Source of the DNA: Pseudomonas sp. Marseille-Q3773 | GTDB lineage: Bacteria > Pseudomonadota > Gammaproteobacteria > Pseudomonadales > Pseudomonadaceae | Assembly: GCF_916618955.1 (NCBI RefSeq) | Contig: NZ_OU745390.1 | Span: 5,200,001-5,264,000, forward strand | DNA: 64,000 bases | Reading direction: 5' to 3' | Shown here: positions 17,784 through 29,540 of the stretch, piece after piece | How the letters are laid out: each line of letters starts with the position of its first letter | Numbering within the stretch: the first letter of the stretch is position 1 | Program-made: the position numbers and the translations under genes | Notes under the pieces: generated by a model | The model's input: only the letters and a program-made list of their open reading frames with translations | Database searches by the model: none | What the model was told of the DNA's origin: nothing

Positions 17784-18884
17784 TTAGACGTTGAAGCGGA
17801 AGTGCATCACATCACCGTCCTTGACGATGTAGTCCTTGCCTTCCAGGCGCCATTTACCGGCTTCCTTGGCACCGCTTTCACCCTTGAACTGGATGAAGTC
17901 GTCATAGGCCACCACTTCAGCGCGGATGAAGCCTTTTTCGAAGTCGGTGTGGATAACCCCGGCCGCCTGCGGTGCGGTGGCACCGACGCGTACGGTCCAG
18001 GCGCGTACTTCCTGCACGCCGGCAGTGAAGTAGGTCTGCAGGTTCAGCAGTTCGTAACCGGCGCGGATCACACGGTTCAGGCCAGGCTCTTCCAGGCCCA
18101 GGGCCTCGAGGAACATGTCCTTTTCTTCACCGTCTTCCAGCTCGGCGATTTCCGCTTCGATCTTGTTGCACACCGGCACCACGACCGCGCCTTCTTCCTC
18201 GGCGATGGCCTTGACCACGTCCAGGTGCGGGTTGTTCTCGAAGCCATCTTCGGCCACGTTGGCGATGTACATCACCGGCTTGCTGGTCAGCAGGTGGAAG
18301 CCGCGAATGACCGCCTTGTCTTCGGCGCTCATGTTCTTCATCAGGCTGCGCGCTGGCTTGCCTTCGGTGAAGTGCGGGATCAGTTGCTCGAGGATGGCCT
18401 TCTGTGCCAGGGCGTCCTTGTCGCCGCCCTTGGCGTTGCGGGCAACCTTCTGCAGCTGCTTCTCGCAGCTGTCGAGGTCGGCGAAGATCAGCTCGAGGTC
18501 GATGATCTCGATGTCACGCTTGGGGTCGACGCTGTTGGAAACGTGGATCACGTTCTCGTCTTCGAAGCAGCGCACCACGTGGGCAATGGCGTCGGTTTCG
18601 CGGATGTTGGCGAGGAACTTGTTACCCAGGCCTTCGCCCTTCGATGCACCGGCCACCAGGCCGGCGATGTCGACGAATTCCATGGTGGTTGGCAGGATGC
18701 GGTTGGGCTTGACGATTTCAGCCAGTGCATTCAGGCGCGCATCGGGCATCGGCACGATGCCGCTGTTTGGCTCGATGGTGCAGAAAGGGAAGTTCTCCGC
18801 CGCGATGCCAGACTTGGTCAGGGCGTTGAACAGGGTGGACTTGCCGACGTTGGGCAGGCCGACGATGCCGCAATTGAAACCCAT
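17784..18884 (-). CDS. ychF: Redox-regulated ATPase YchF (OBG family)
   Basis: The 366-residue protein is a TRAFAC-class P-loop NTPase. The G1 motif [14 protein letters not shown] starts at about residue 9, [17 protein letters not shown] covers G3, and the specificity motif is NVAE rather than NKxD, which is why YchF prefers ATP. The C-terminal TGS domain (about residues 280-364) ends [17 protein letters not shown]. YchF binds ribosomes and affects the oxidative stress response. It is the last gene of the rplY-pth-ychF group, 24 bp after pth. Confidence 0.97.
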   Translation of the reverse strand: MGFNCGIVGLPNVGKSTLFNALTKSGIAAENFPFCTIEPNSGIVPMPDARLNALAEIVKPNRILPTTMEFVDIAGLVAGASKGEGLGNKFLANIRETDAIAHVVRCFEDENVIHVSNSVDPKRDIEIIDLELIFADLDSCEKQLQKVARNAKGGDKDALAQKAILEQLIPHFTEGKPARSLMKNMSAEDKAVIRGFHLLTSKPVMYIANVAEDGFENNPHLDVVKAIAEEEGAVVVPVCNKIEAEIAELEDGEEKDMFLEALGLEEPGLNRVIRAGYELLNLQTYFTAGVQEVRAWTVRVGATAPQAAGVIHTDFEKGFIRAEVVAYDDFIQFKGESGAKEAGKWRLEGKDYIVKDGDVMHFRFNV

Positions 18885-18908
18885 GGGTATTCCCCTCTCT
18901 AAAGGAAA

Positions 18909-19493
18909 TCAGGCCTTCTGGCTGTGCAGCTCGCGCATCGCCTTGGCAAAATCGCCGGCAAGCACGTCCGGCAGCACGCCGAGGGCAAAATCGATGCTGG
19001 CGTCGAGCTTCTCCTGCTCGGCGCGCGGCGCGCGGCCCAGGACGAAGTTGGAGACCAGTTTGGCGTCACCCGGGTGGCCGATGCCAAGCCGCAGGCGGTG
19101 GAAGTCGTTCTGGTTGCCGAGCTGCGCGATGATGTCGCGCAGGCCGTTGTGCCCACCATGGCCACCGCCGCGCTTGAGCTTGGCGACGCCCGGAGGCAGG
19201 TCGAGTTCGTCATGCGCCACCAGGATCGCTTCCGGCTTGATGCGGAAGAAATTGGCCAAGGCCGCCACGGCCTGGCCGCTGCGGTTCATGTAGGTGGTGG
19301 GGATGAGCAAGCGAACGTCGTTGCCCTGATGGCTGAACTTGGCCGTCAGGCCGAAATACTTGCGGTCAGCGGTCAACGAGACGCGCTGGGCGCTGGCAAT
19401 GCGTTCAACGAAAAGAGCCCCTGCGTTATGCCGGGTCTGTTCGTATTCGGGGCCGGGGTTACCCAGGCCGACGATCAACTGGATGGCGGTCAC
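18909..19493 (-). CDS. pth: Peptidyl-tRNA hydrolase
   Basis: This 194-residue enzyme frees tRNA from stalled peptidyl-tRNA. The catalytic histidine sits in [12 protein letters not shown] near residue 22 and the partner aspartate in [10 protein letters not shown] near residue 95. The motif [13 protein letters not shown] is also present. It lies between rplY and ychF on the minus strand, the usual Pseudomonas order. Length is typical. Confidence 0.97.
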   Translation of the reverse strand: MTAIQLIVGLGNPGPEYEQTRHNAGALFVERIASAQRVSLTADRKYFGLTAKFSHQGNDVRLLIPTTYMNRSGQAVAALANFFRIKPEAILVAHDELDLPPGVAKLKRGGGHGGHNGLRDIIAQLGNQNDFHRLRLGIGHPGDAKLVSNFVLGRAPRAEQEKLDASIDFALGVLPDVLAGDFAKAMRELHSQKA

Positions 19494-19572
19494 GTCAGGG
19501 GCTCTTCCTTGGAGTTGGTGGGTTACAGTGCGCGCGGCACTGTAACCCGATCAACGCCGGCGTGCGAGTGGA

Positions 19573-20166
19573 TTACTCGGCAGCGCCTTCTGCTTCTGGA
19601 GCAACGCGTGGAGCGTGAACGTTGGCAACAGCCTTGTCATCACCGTGGGCCAGAGCGACGAACTCTACGCCTTTCGGAGCTTTCAGGTCCGACAGGTGGA
19701 TGATGGTGCCGATTTCAGCGTTGGCCAGGTCTACTTCGATGAACTCAGGCAGGTCCTTGGCTTCGCAGGAAACTTCGATCTCGGCTTCTACGTGGGAGAT
19801 CTCGCCGCCTTTCTTGACCGGGGCTTCTTCGTTGATGAAGTGAACCGGTACCTTGGCGGTCAGTTTCTGGCCAGCAACGACGCGAACGAAGTCGGCGTGC
19901 ATGATGAAGCCTTTTGCCGGGTGACGCTGCAGGGCCTTGACCACGACGTTCTGCTTGGCGCCGTCGACGTTCAGTTCCAGCACGTGGCTGAAGGCAGCCT
20001 CGTTTTCGAACAGCTTGGTGATTTCCTTGGCCAGGATGGTCAGGGACTGAGCGTCCTGGTTACCACCGTAGACAACGGCTGGGATGTTCGCGGAGTGACG
20101 CAGGCGGCGGCTCGCACCTTTCCCCAGGTCAGTACGCGCTTGGGCGTTCAGGGTGAATTCGGTCAT
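19573..20166 (-). CDS. rplY: 50S ribosomal protein L25 (general stress protein Ctc type)
   Basis: The 197-residue protein is the long, CTC-type L25, with an N-terminal 5S rRNA-binding L25 domain ([20 protein letters not shown] onward) and a C-terminal beta domain over about residues 100-185. The frame stays open upstream to 20226, but the natural L25 start MTEF at 20166 is preceded by GGAGAAACAAA. A strong terminator lies between this gene and prs, so rplY-pth-ychF probably has its own promoter. Confidence 0.96.
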   Translation of the reverse strand: MTEFTLNAQARTDLGKGASRRLRHSANIPAVVYGGNQDAQSLTILAKEITKLFENEAAFSHVLELNVDGAKQNVVVKALQRHPAKGFIMHADFVRVVAGQKLTAKVPVHFINEEAPVKKGGEISHVEAEIEVSCEAKDLPEFIEVDLANAEIGTIIHLSDLKAPKGVEFVALAHGDDKAVANVHAPRVAPEAEGAAE

Positions 20167-20224
20167 TTTGTTTCTCCAAAATAGCCCCCCGAGGGCGTTT
20201 GCGACCAGCGCCAACGGGGATGGC

Positions 20225-20268
20225 AAAAAAGCCCCGCCCCAACAACCAGTGTTGGGGCGGGGCGCTTT
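20225..20268 (-). terminator. Rho-independent terminator of prs
   Basis: A 13-bp perfect stem (GCCCCGCCCCAAC 20231-20243 with GTTGGGGCGGGGC 20251-20263) closes a 7-nt loop and is followed on the minus strand by TTTTTT. It separates prs from rplY. Confidence 0.92.
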
Positions 20269-20287
20269 TCGTCAGCGTGTGTTCCGC

Positions 20288-21229
20288 TTAGCGGAACATC
20301 GCGCTGATCGATTCTTCGTTGCTGATGCGGCGTACCGCTTCAGCCACAACCGGTGCGATATCCAGCTGGCGGATACGGTCACAGGCTTGAGCAGCGGCGG
20401 ACAGCGGAACGGTGTTGGTCACCACCAGCTCGTCCAGTACCGACTTCTCGATGTTCTCGATCGCGCGGCCCGACAGGACAGGGTGCGTGCAGTAGGCGTA
20501 AACCTTGGCAGCGCCGTGTTCTTTCAGGGCCTTGGCCGCGTGGCACAGGGTGCCGGCGGTGTCGACCATGTCGTCTACCAGGATGCAGGTGCGCCCTTCG
20601 ACGTCGCCGATGATGTGCATGACCTCGGAGTGGTTAGCCTTCTCGCGGCGCTTGTCGATGATACCCAGGTCGACACCCAGGGACTTGGCGACGGCACGTG
20701 CGCGCACGACACCACCGATGTCCGGGGAGACGATCATCAGGTTCTCGAAACGCTGGTCCTCGATATCGTCGACCAGTACGGGCGAGCCGTAGATGTTGTC
20801 GACCGGGATATCGAAGAAACCCTGGATCTGGTCAGCGTGCAGGTCGACGGTGAGTACACGGTCGATACCGACGACAGTGAGCATGTCAGCGACGACTTTG
20901 GCGCTGATGGCTACACGTGCCGAACGCGGACGGCGGTCCTGGCGGGCGTATCCGAAGTAAGGAATCACGGCGGTGATTCGGGATGCTGAGGAGCGGCGGA
21001 AGGCGTCGGCCATCACTACCAGTTCCATCAGGTTATCGTTGGTCGGGGCACAGGTCGGCTGAATAATGAAGACGTCTTTACCACGGACGTTTTCATTGAT
21101 CTCAGTGCTGATCTCGCCGTCGGAGAATTTACCGACAGAGACGTCACCGAGAGGGATATGCAGCTGACGTACTACACGCCGAGCCAGATCGGGGTTGGCA
21201 TTCCCCGTAAAGACCATCATCTTGGACAC
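20288..21229 (-). CDS. prs: Ribose-phosphate pyrophosphokinase
   Basis: The 313-residue enzyme makes PRPP from ribose 5-phosphate and ATP. The PRPP-binding motif is [14 protein letters not shown], and the flexible loop and metal-binding segments ([30 protein letters not shown]) are intact. The chosen start is GTG at 21229 giving [10 protein letters not shown], the usual N-terminus; the ATG at 21220 is possible, and the longer frame runs into the tRNA gene and is rejected. Its transcript probably includes tRNA-Gln and ispE upstream. Confidence 0.96.
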   Translation of the reverse strand: MSKMMVFTGNANPDLARRVVRQLHIPLGDVSVGKFSDGEISTEINENVRGKDVFIIQPTCAPTNDNLMELVVMADAFRRSSASRITAVIPYFGYARQDRRPRSARVAISAKVVADMLTVVGIDRVLTVDLHADQIQGFFDIPVDNIYGSPVLVDDIEDQRFENLMIVSPDIGGVVRARAVAKSLGVDLGIIDKRREKANHSEVMHIIGDVEGRTCILVDDMVDTAGTLCHAAKALKEHGAAKVYAYCTHPVLSGRAIENIEKSVLDELVVTNTVPLSAAAQACDRIRQLDIAPVVAEAVRRISNEESISAMFR

Positions 21230-21276
21230 GCGCAGTACCTGGAGGCTGAGGGTAACCTGGATGAGTATAAGGAAAA

Positions 21277-21351
21277 TGGCAGGGGCGGCTGGATTCGAAC
21301 CAACGCATGGCAGGATCAAAACCTGCTGCCTTACCGCTTGGCGACGCCCCT
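21277..21351 (-). tRNA. tRNA-Gln (anticodon TTG)
   Basis: The minus strand folds into a complete 75-nt cloverleaf including an encoded CCA. The acceptor stem is AGGGGCG/CGCCCCT, the anticodon stem is GCAGG/CCTGC around TTTTGAT with anticodon TTG, and the T loop reads GGTTCGAATCC. It sits between ispE and prs in the same direction, 47 bp before the prs start codon, an arrangement I recall for Pseudomonas. Confidence 0.97.
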
Positions 21352-21371
21352 GTATCTGTTGCTGCGAACAC

Positions 21372-22232
21372 TTATGCGCTCGACTTCTTGATCAGACTTT
21401 GCAGCTTGCGATGCAACATCGAAATATTGCTTCCTTTCGCCACAAACCCTGTTTGGGTCGCTGAAAGAAGGGCCAGAACTTTATCAGCTTCGGCTTTGCT
21501 TGGGAAGGCCCCAAACACACAACTTCCAGTTCCGGTTAGCCGAGCTTCAGTGAATTTGCCCAGAGAATTCAACGCATTGCGAACTTCCGGGTAACTCTGC
21601 TCTACCACCGGTTGGCAGTCATTTCGACTGTTTCCCTCGGGAACGGGGCGCATCTTAAGGGGCAGTGAATCACGTGTCAACTGCGGATGTGAAAAAATTT
21701 CTGCTGTGCTGACAGACACTTGCGGCGCCAGCACGACATACCAGGGCTCGCTCGGGTCGACCGGGGTCAGTTGTTCGCCCACGCCCTGGGCGAAGGCGGC
21801 ATGGCCGCGCACGAACACCGGTACATCGGCACCCAGGCTCAGGCCCAGGGTGGCCAGGCGGTCTTCGTCCCAGTCCAGTTGCCACAGGTGGGCGAGGGCC
21901 AGCAGGGTGGTGGCGGCATCCGAGCTGCCACCACCGATGCCACCCCCCATGGGCAGTACCTTGGTCAGCCAGATGTCGGCGCCCAGCGTTGTGCCGGATT
22001 GCGCCTGCAGCATGCGCGCGGCGCGCACGATCAGGTTGCTGTCGTGCGGTACTGCCTCGATCTCGGTGTGCAGGCGGATCACGCCGTCGTCTCGCACGGC
22101 GAAACTCAACTCGTCGCCGTGGTCGAGAAACTGGAACACGGTTTCCAGCTCGTGATAGCCGTCAGCGCGGCGGCCGATGATATGCAGCCACAGGTTGAGC
22201 TTGGCCGGGGCGGGCAGGGTGAGCGTGTGCAT
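21372..22232 (-). CDS. ispE: 4-diphosphocytidyl-2-C-methyl-D-erythritol kinase
   Basis: The 286-residue GHMP-family kinase carries out the ATP-dependent step of the MEP isoprenoid pathway. N-terminal [20 protein letters not shown] and the ATP-binding loop [18 protein letters not shown] (about residues 91-108) are clear. It overlaps nothing but sits 3 bp behind lolB and 20 bp ahead of tRNA-Gln. The lolB-ispE-tRNA-prs order is conserved in Pseudomonas. Confidence 0.97.
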   Translation of the reverse strand: MHTLTLPAPAKLNLWLHIIGRRADGYHELETVFQFLDHGDELSFAVRDDGVIRLHTEIEAVPHDSNLIVRAARMLQAQSGTTLGADIWLTKVLPMGGGIGGGSSDAATTLLALAHLWQLDWDEDRLATLGLSLGADVPVFVRGHAAFAQGVGEQLTPVDPSEPWYVVLAPQVSVSTAEIFSHPQLTRDSLPLKMRPVPEGNSRNDCQPVVEQSYPEVRNALNSLGKFTEARLTGTGSCVFGAFPSKAEADKVLALLSATQTGFVAKGSNISMLHRKLQSLIKKSSA

Positions 22233-22235
22233 GAA

Positions 22236-22853
22236 TCAGTGCCCCAGCTGGCGCGGCTGCCAGTCCTTGACCACCAGGGTAACGTCGAGGTGCTTGCCGT
22301 GCAGCTTCAGGCGTTCGGGCAGCCAGTAGCCGTTCTGTTCGGTGTAGCTCAGGTACTGCACCTGCCAGCCATCCTGGTCGAGGCTGGCCAGGCGGCTGTC
22401 GCCGTCCAGGGTCAGTTTGCTCTTGCTGTCGGGGGCGGGCAGGCCGCGGACCCACCAGACCAGGTGCGAGACCGGCAGTTGCCAGCCCAGCTGCTCTTCC
22501 AGCAGGGCCTCGGGGCTGCTGGCCTCGTAGCGGCCCTGGTTGGCCACTTCCAGCACCACGCCACCGGGGCGGCCGGTCAGGCGTGCGGCACCACGGCCCA
22601 GCGGGCCGGCCAGGCGGATGTCGTAGTAGTCCTGGCGTTGCAGCCAGAACAGCGTGCCGCTGCCGGAATCACGCGGGGCGCGGATGCCGACCTTGCCGTT
22701 GATCTGCCAGCCATCGAGGCTGCTCAACTGCTCTTTATGGGCGCGCCACTGCTGCGGGTTGCCGTGGCCCTCCAGGGCCTCGCGGCTACCGAAGCCGGCA
22801 CAGCCGGCCAGCAGGGCGATCAGGGTGAAGGTGATGCAATGGCGCAGGAACAT
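22236..22853 (-). CDS. lolB: Outer-membrane lipoprotein LolB
   Basis: The 205-residue lipoprotein accepts lipoproteins from LolA and inserts them in the outer membrane. The lipobox ends at C18 (ALLAGC). The body matches LolB, with [18 protein letters not shown] and [22 protein letters not shown]. It lies 4 bp downstream of the TPR lipoprotein gene and just ahead of ispE, so the three are likely co-transcribed. Confidence 0.95.
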   Translation of the reverse strand: MFLRHCITFTLIALLAGCAGFGSREALEGHGNPQQWRAHKEQLSSLDGWQINGKVGIRAPRDSGSGTLFWLQRQDYYDIRLAGPLGRGAARLTGRPGGVVLEVANQGRYEASSPEALLEEQLGWQLPVSHLVWWVRGLPAPDSKSKLTLDGDSRLASLDQDGWQVQYLSYTEQNGYWLPERLKLHGKHLDVTLVVKDWQPRQLGH

Positions 22854-22857
22854 GGCG

Positions 22858-24579
22858 TTAAAGGGTCTCGGATCCGGTCAGGCGCAGGAGGGTCTTGCGC
22901 AGGATGGGGCTGTCGGCCTGGGCGTCGAAGCCCTTGGCCCAGACTTGGCGGGCTTCGCGGCGCTTGCCGTTGGCCCACAGCACTTCGCCCAGGTGGGCGG
23001 CCACTTCATGGTCGGGGAAGCTGGCGAAGGCCCGGCGCAGGTACGACTCGGCCTCGTCCAGGTTGCCCAGTCGGTAATTGACCCAGCCCAGGCTGTCGAG
23101 TATCGCCGGGTCGTCCGGAGTCAACTGGTGGGCCTTGTCGATCAGCGCCTTGGCTTCGCTGTAGCGGGTGGTGCGGTCGGCCAGGGTATAACCCAGGGCG
23201 TTCAGAGCCATGGCATTTTCCGGTTCACGGGCGATGATCGCGCGCAGATCCTTTTCCATCTGCGGCAGGTCGTCACGCTTTTCCGCCAGCATGGCGCGGG
23301 TGTACAGCAGGTTGAGGTCGTCCGGGTAGCGCTGGATGGCCTGTTGCAGGACCTGGCTGGCCTGGGCGTCCTTGTTGTTGTTGCTGTAGCTTTCCGACTC
23401 GATCAGGTACAGCTGGATGGCGTAGTCCGGCTGCGCCTCGCGGGCCTCGGCGAGCAGGCGCGAGGCTTCGCTGCCGCGGCCGTTGGCAACCAGGATGTCA
23501 GCCTGGCGCAGCTGCGCCGGCAGGTAGTCGGGGCCAGGGCCGACCAGGGCGTATTCACGCAGGGCGCCGGCGGGGTCGTGGCGTTCCTCGCGGATGCGGC
23601 CCAGGTTAAGGTGCGCAGCGTCGACATTGCTGTCGCGCTCGATCAGTTCCTGCAGGTAGCCTTCGGCTTCATCCCAGTCTTTGTTTTCCAGGCATACCAG
23701 GGCCAGCGAATAGCGCAACTCGTCGTCATCGGGGTATTGCTGGACCAGGCTGAGGAACTCGCCCTTGGCATCGGCAATGCGGTCCTGTTCGACCAGGGTG
23801 CGGGCGTATGTCAGGCGCAGGCGTTTGTCATCCGGGTTGTCGCGGATCGCCCCGCGCAGCAGTGGCAGCGCTTCCGGGCCGCGGTCCAGGGCCTGGAGCA
23901 GGCGGGCGCGCAACAGGATCGGGGCGATTTCGCCGTTCTGCGCCGGGTGCGCTTCGAGCAGGTCGAGGGCTTCCTGGGCCTTGCCGTCCTGGTTCAGCAG
24001 CAACGCCTTGCCGAACACCAGCTGGCTGTTGTCCGGGTATTTGGCCAGCAGGCGGTCGAAGCTGTGCATCAGGCCGTCGCGGGTGCTCTGGTCGGTTTCG
24101 GCGGCGGACAGGGCGAGGAAGTCGAAGTGGGTGTCGCCCTGGCCTTGCAGCACTTTCTCCATGTAGTTCATGGAGTCGTCATAGCGGCCGGCACGGGCCA
24201 GCTGGATGGCGGCGGCGCGTTGGGCGTCGAGGTTCTGCGGGGCGTTCCTGGCCCAGATCAGTGCGCTGTCCAAGGCCGGCTCGTCGGCGCCGAGGTATTC
24301 GGCAATCCGATAGGCGCGTTCGGAGACGCCCGGGTCCTGGGTCTTCTCGGCCTGGTCGGCATAGTTGGCCAAGGCGATGTCGAAGCGGTTGCGCTGCCCG
24401 GCCAGTTCCGCCACCAGCAGGCTATAGAGCGTTTCCTGCCTGAACGAGCCATACACCACGGGCTTCTCCGCCTCGCGCTTGGCGGCCTCGGCAGTGGGAG
24501 GCTCGGCCTTTTGTGGGGCCAGGCTCTGGCAGCCCTGGAGCAGGGCGAAGGCAAGCAGCAATGCGTATGGTTTGTTCAT
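22858..24579 (-). CDS. TPR-repeat lipoprotein
   Basis: The 573-residue protein begins with a lipoprotein signal (lipobox near C17, LLQGC) followed by a short low-complexity linker. Tetratricopeptide repeats then fill most of the chain; clear units include [29 protein letters not shown] and [26 protein letters not shown]. Such a protein probably works as a periplasmic or envelope scaffold. It leads the lolB-ispE operon in Pseudomonas, but no function is established. The repeat element and hemA lie divergently upstream. Confidence 0.88.
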   Translation of the reverse strand: MNKPYALLLAFALLQGCQSLAPQKAEPPTAEAAKREAEKPVVYGSFRQETLYSLLVAELAGQRNRFDIALANYADQAEKTQDPGVSERAYRIAEYLGADEPALDSALIWARNAPQNLDAQRAAAIQLARAGRYDDSMNYMEKVLQGQGDTHFDFLALSAAETDQSTRDGLMHSFDRLLAKYPDNSQLVFGKALLLNQDGKAQEALDLLEAHPAQNGEIAPILLRARLLQALDRGPEALPLLRGAIRDNPDDKRLRLTYARTLVEQDRIADAKGEFLSLVQQYPDDDELRYSLALVCLENKDWDEAEGYLQELIERDSNVDAAHLNLGRIREERHDPAGALREYALVGPGPDYLPAQLRQADILVANGRGSEASRLLAEAREAQPDYAIQLYLIESESYSNNNKDAQASQVLQQAIQRYPDDLNLLYTRAMLAEKRDDLPQMEKDLRAIIAREPENAMALNALGYTLADRTTRYSEAKALIDKAHQLTPDDPAILDSLGWVNYRLGNLDEAESYLRRAFASFPDHEVAAHLGEVLWANGKRREARQVWAKGFDAQADSPILRKTLLRLTGSETL

Positions 24580-24743
24580 AAAAGGCTTTAGAAAGACTCA
24601 CCGGCGGTCGGAGCATGATGACACAAGCGCGGGGGCAAACCCACCTGCGAAGGTATGAAGCTATCGCTTCGCTCATGAAGACCGCGCCATGCACGGGTGG
24701 TTCGTCCCAGAGCAGTCACGACGGTACCTGGACTGTTATTTTT

Positions 24744-25467
24744 GCTCTTGCTCTTGCTCTTGCTCTTGCTTCTAAGCGCGCAGTAGTCCAGGCGCCGCCG
24801 AATGCGACTTCAGGAGGCCGAGCGAAGGGCTTGCGGAGGGAGGTGACGGGCATGGATGCCCGTCAAGCGCTGAGGCCCCATGGATGGGGCCTGCAGCGCG
24901 TCCTCCCGGGAGCAAGCCCGTAGCGAGGGGACCCCGGAGCGCAGCGCAGGGGCCGGATGATGGGAGCCAGCGTTTTTTGGTTACTTTTTGTCGCGTTTGA
25001 CAAAAAGTGACCCGCCGTAAGGGCGGAAAGGTGACTAAGCGCCATCTTTGAAAATGAATGTTGACCTCATTGTTGAAGCCCACGCCTGAAAGCGAAAAGC
25101 GAAAAGCGAAAAGCGAAAAGATTAAAGCGGGATAGCGCTGGTTTTCATCGCGCGCAAAGTCCATTGGCGATGGCGACGCTGACTCACCTTTTCGCCCTTA
25201 CGGCGAGTCACTTTTTGCCAAACGCGGCAAAAAGTAACCAAAAAACGCTGCGCTCCTATCATCCGGCCCCTCCGCTGCGCTACGGGGTTCCCTCACTCCG
25301 GCCTTGCTCCCGGGAGGACGCGCTGCAGGCCCCATCCATGGGGCCTCAGCGCTTGACGGGCATCCATGCCCGTCACCTCCCTCCGCAAGGCCTACGTTCG
25401 GCCTCCTGAAATCGCGAAGATCAAGATCAAGATCAAGAGCAGAGCAAAAGCAGAGCAAAAGCGGAGC
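24744..25467. repeat. Large intergenic inverted-repeat element with simple-sequence repeats
   Basis: The arms 24804-25046 and 25167-25415 are inverted copies of each other over about 245 nt, at roughly 90% identity by eye. Both include an exact shared block from GGCATGGATGCCCGTC through CCTCCCGGGAGCAAG. The 120-nt centre holds four copies of GCGAAAA at 25092-25119. Hexamer repeats flank the arms: GCTCTT x4 at 24744-24767, and AAGATC x3 at 25417-25434 followed by two copies of AGAGCAAAAGC at 25441-25462; the two ends are roughly complementary. Short frames inside the arms look like by-products. The element fills most of the space between the divergent TPR gene and hemA. Confidence 0.85.
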
Positions 25468-25604
25468 ATGCCTGAAATCGCTGCTTGTGCAGGCCAGGAG
25501 GCGGCGATAGCCGCAGCGCTACCAGCGCAATAGCGAACGGTGGTTGTCCTGAAACCTGCGAAAGAGGACAATTATCGGCTTCCCGTCACAACCAGCGACC
25601 TTGC

Positions 25605-26878
25605 ATGGCCTTTCTTGCACTTGGTATCAACCATAAGACTGCCTCGGTAGACGTACGCGAGCGCGTGGCGTTTACCCCAGAGCAGCTGGTAGACGCCCTG
25701 CAGCAGCTCTGCCGGCTGACCTCCAGCCGCGAAGCGGCGATCCTGTCGACCTGCAACCGCAGCGAGCTTTATATAGAGCAGGATCACCTGTCCGCCGATG
25801 CCGTGCTGCAATGGCTGGCCGATTATCACCGGCTCAGCCTGGACGAGCTGCGTGCCAGCGCCTACGTGCATGAAGAACACGAGGCGGTGAAACACATGAT
25901 GCGCGTGGCCTCGGGCCTGGATTCGCTGGTGCTCGGCGAGCCGCAGATCCTCGGCCAGATGAAGTCCGCGTATGCCGTGGCGCGTGAAGCCGGTACCGTC
26001 GGCCCACTGCTCGGGCGCCTGTTCCAGGCCACTTTCAGCGCCGCCAAGCAGGTGCGCACCGACACCGCCATCGGCGAAAACCCGGTGTCGGTGGCATTTG
26101 CCGCAGTCAGCCTGGCCAAGCAGATCTTCAGCGACCTGGGCCGCAGCCAGGCGCTGCTGATCGGTGCCGGTGAAACCATCACCCTGGTTGCCCGCCACCT
26201 GCACGAGCAGGGCGTGCGTCGCATCGTCGTCGCCAACCGCACCCTGGAGCGGGCCAGCATCCTCGCCGAACAGTTCGGCGCGCATGCCGTGCTGCTGGCT
26301 GACATCCCCCAGGAGCTGGCCAACAGCGACATCGTCATCAGCTCCACCGCCAGCCAGCTACCAATCCTCGGCAAGGGCGCGGTGGAAAGCGCGCTGAAGC
26401 AGCGCCGGCACAAGCCGATCTTCATGGTCGACATCGCCGTGCCACGCGACATCGAAACCGAAGTCGGTGAGCTGGACGATGTCTACCTGTACACTGTCGA
26501 TGACCTGCACGACGTGGTGGCGGAAAACCTCAAGAGCCGCCAGGGCGCAGCCCAGGCCGCCGAAGAGCTGGTGGCAGTCGGGGCGGAAGATTTCATGCTG
26601 CGCCTGCGCGAGCTGGCCGCAGTGGACGTGCTCAAGGCCTATCGCCAGCAAAGCGAGCGCCTGCGCGACGAAGAACTGCAAAAGGCCCAGCGCCTGCTGG
26701 CCAACGGCGGCAACCCCGAGGATGTGCTGGCCCAGCTGGCCCGGGGGCTGACCAACAAACTCCTGCATGCGCCCAGCGTGCAACTGAAAAGGCTCTCGGC
26801 CGAGGGCCGCCTCGATGCGCTGGCCATGGCCCAGGAACTCTTTGCCCTCAACGAGGGCTCGACGGACAAATCCCCGCA

Positions 26879-26882
<4 letters not shown>
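25605..26882 (+). CDS. hemA: Glutamyl-tRNA reductase
   Basis: The 425-residue enzyme reduces glutamyl-tRNA to glutamate-1-semialdehyde, the first committed step of tetrapyrrole synthesis. The nucleophile C50 sits in [13 protein letters not shown], and the NADPH-binding domain holds [16 protein letters not shown]. The frame is open upstream, but [13 protein letters not shown] at 25605 is the family start. The ribosome-binding site is weak (GCGACCTTGC). prfA overlaps its stop by 4 bp. The heme pathway links it to hemH further on. Confidence 0.97.
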
Positions 26883-27960
<1,078 letters not shown>

Positions 27961-27961
<1 letters not shown>

Positions 27962-28791
27962 TGACCATCATCGCCAGCCTGCTGCGCAACGCGCAGTTGC
28001 CAGAATCGCCCACCGAGCGGCTGGATGCCGAACTGTTGCTGGCTGCCGCCATCGGCAAGTCGCGCAGCTACCTGCACACCTGGCCCGAGCGGATCGTCAG
28101 CAGCGAAGATGCCGAGACCTATGCCAGTTACCTGCAGCGCCGGCGCGACGGCGAGCCGGTCGCCTACATCCTCGGGCAGCAGGGTTTCTGGACGCTCGAC
28201 CTGGAAGTGGCCCCTCACACCCTGATCCCGCGGCCGGATACCGAGCTGCTGGTCGAAACCGCCCTTGAACTGCAACACGCCACGCCGGCCAGGGTCCTTG
28301 ACCTGGGTACTGGCACCGGCGCGATTGCCCTGGCCCTGGCCAGCGATCGCCCGGCCTGGCAGGTAACCGCAGTCGACCGGGTGGAGGAGGCCGCGGCCCT
28401 GGCCGAGCGCAACCGCCAGCGCCTGGGCCTGGCAAACGTCCAGGTGCGGGTCAGCCACTGGTTCGACAGCCTGGCCGGCGAGCGTTTCGACCTGATTGTC
28501 AGCAACCCGCCCTATATCGCCGCCGCCGACCCGCACCTGGTCGCCGGCGACGTACGTTTCGAGCCCAGCAGCGCACTAGTGGCCGGCGTCGATGGCCTGG
28601 ACGACCTGCGTGTCATCGCTGACCAAGCCCCCGCCCACCTGGTAGTGGGCGGCTGGCTGTTGCTGGAACACGGCTACGATCAGGCAGTGGCGGTGCGCGC
28701 CTTGCTGACTGAACAAGGCTTCATCGAGGTCGCCAGCCGCACCGACCTGGGCGGCCATGAACGCATTACCCTGGGGCGCCTGCCATGCTGA
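27961..28791 (+). CDS. prmC: Release factor glutamine methyltransferase
   Basis: The 276-residue SAM-dependent enzyme methylates the GGQ glutamine of release factors. The NPPY motif is at residues 182-185 (LIVSNPPYIAAADPHL) and the SAM-binding loop is VLDLGTGTGAIALAL. The N-terminal helical domain covers about residues 1-75. It starts at the ATGA junction with prfA; longer upstream starts would run far into prfA and are rejected. Confidence 0.97.
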
Positions 28792-29540
28792 GTGATCAGG
28801 AACTGCTGCGTTACAGCCGGCAGGTATTGCTGGCCCAGATCGACATTGACGGCCAGTTGCGCCTCAAGCGGAGCAAGGCGCTGATCGTCGGGCTCGGTGG
28901 CCTGGGGTCGCCGGTCGCCTTGTACTTGGCCGCTGCCGGTGTGGGCGAGCTGCACCTGGCCGACTTCGATACCGTCGACCTGACCAACCTGCAACGCCAG
29001 GTTATTCATGACAATGCCAGCGTCGGCATGAGTAAGGTCGATTCAGCCCTGCAGCGCTTGCAGGCGATCAACCCGGAAATCAGCCTGGTCGCCCATCGCC
29101 AGGCCCTGGACGAGGACTCGCTGGCCACTGCCGTGGCGGCAGTCGACCTGGTGCTGGATTGCTCGGACAACTTCAGCACTCGCGAGGCGGTCAATGCCGC
29201 CTGTGTCGCGGCGCTCAAGCCGCTGGTCAGCGGTGCGGCGATCCGCCTGGAAGGGCAGCTTTCCGTATTCGACCCGCGGCGCGACTACAGCCCTTGCTAC
29301 CACTGCCTGTACGGCCATGGAAGCGAAGCCGAACTGACTTGCAGCGAAGCCGGCGTGATTGGGCCCCTCGTTGGCCTGGTGGGGAGCCTGCAGGCCTTGG
29401 AGGCCATGAAGCTGCTGGCTGGCTTTGGCGAGCCGCTGGTCGGGCGCCTGCTGCTGATCGATGCCCTCGGCCCCCGCATCCGTGAATTGCGAGTCAAGCG
29501 TGATCCCGCCTGTGCAGTGTGCAGCAAGCGCGATGGCTGA
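28785..29540 (+). CDS. moeB: ThiF/MoeB-family adenylyltransferase
   Basis: The 251-residue protein has the E1-like fold that adenylates the C-terminus of MoaD or ThiS. The nucleotide-binding loop is [16 protein letters not shown], followed by the arginine-containing [10 protein letters not shown]. Two zinc cysteine pairs are visible (CYHC and, at the C-terminus, CAVC). A catalytic-type cysteine sits in [15 protein letters not shown]. MoeB and ThiF are hard to separate by sequence alone; the murI neighbour is typical of Pseudomonas moeB. It overlaps prmC by 7 bp. Confidence 0.9.
   Translation: MLSDQELLRYSRQVLLAQIDIDGQLRLKRSKALIVGLGGLGSPVALYLAAAGVGELHLADFDTVDLTNLQRQVIHDNASVGMSKVDSALQRLQAINPEISLVAHRQALDEDSLATAVAAVDLVLDCSDNFSTREAVNAACVAALKPLVSGAAIRLEGQLSVFDPRRDYSPCYHCLYGHGSEAELTCSEAGVIGPLVGLVGSLQALEAMKLLAGFGEPLVGRLLLIDALGPRIRELRVKRDPACAVCSKRDG

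Noticed and set aside
17745..18902. A plus-strand frame opposite ychF
   Set aside because: It covers a well-conserved essential-type gene on the other strand and starts inside a terminator.
24744..25462. Possible CRISPR array
   Set aside because: The repeats are 6-11 bp and directly adjacent, with no spacers of even length and no cas genes.
24744..25510. Short open frames in the inverted-repeat element (24615-24923, 25164-25409 and others)
   Set aside because: Arms are inverted copies, so the same sequence appears read both ways. No domain or ribosome-binding site was seen.
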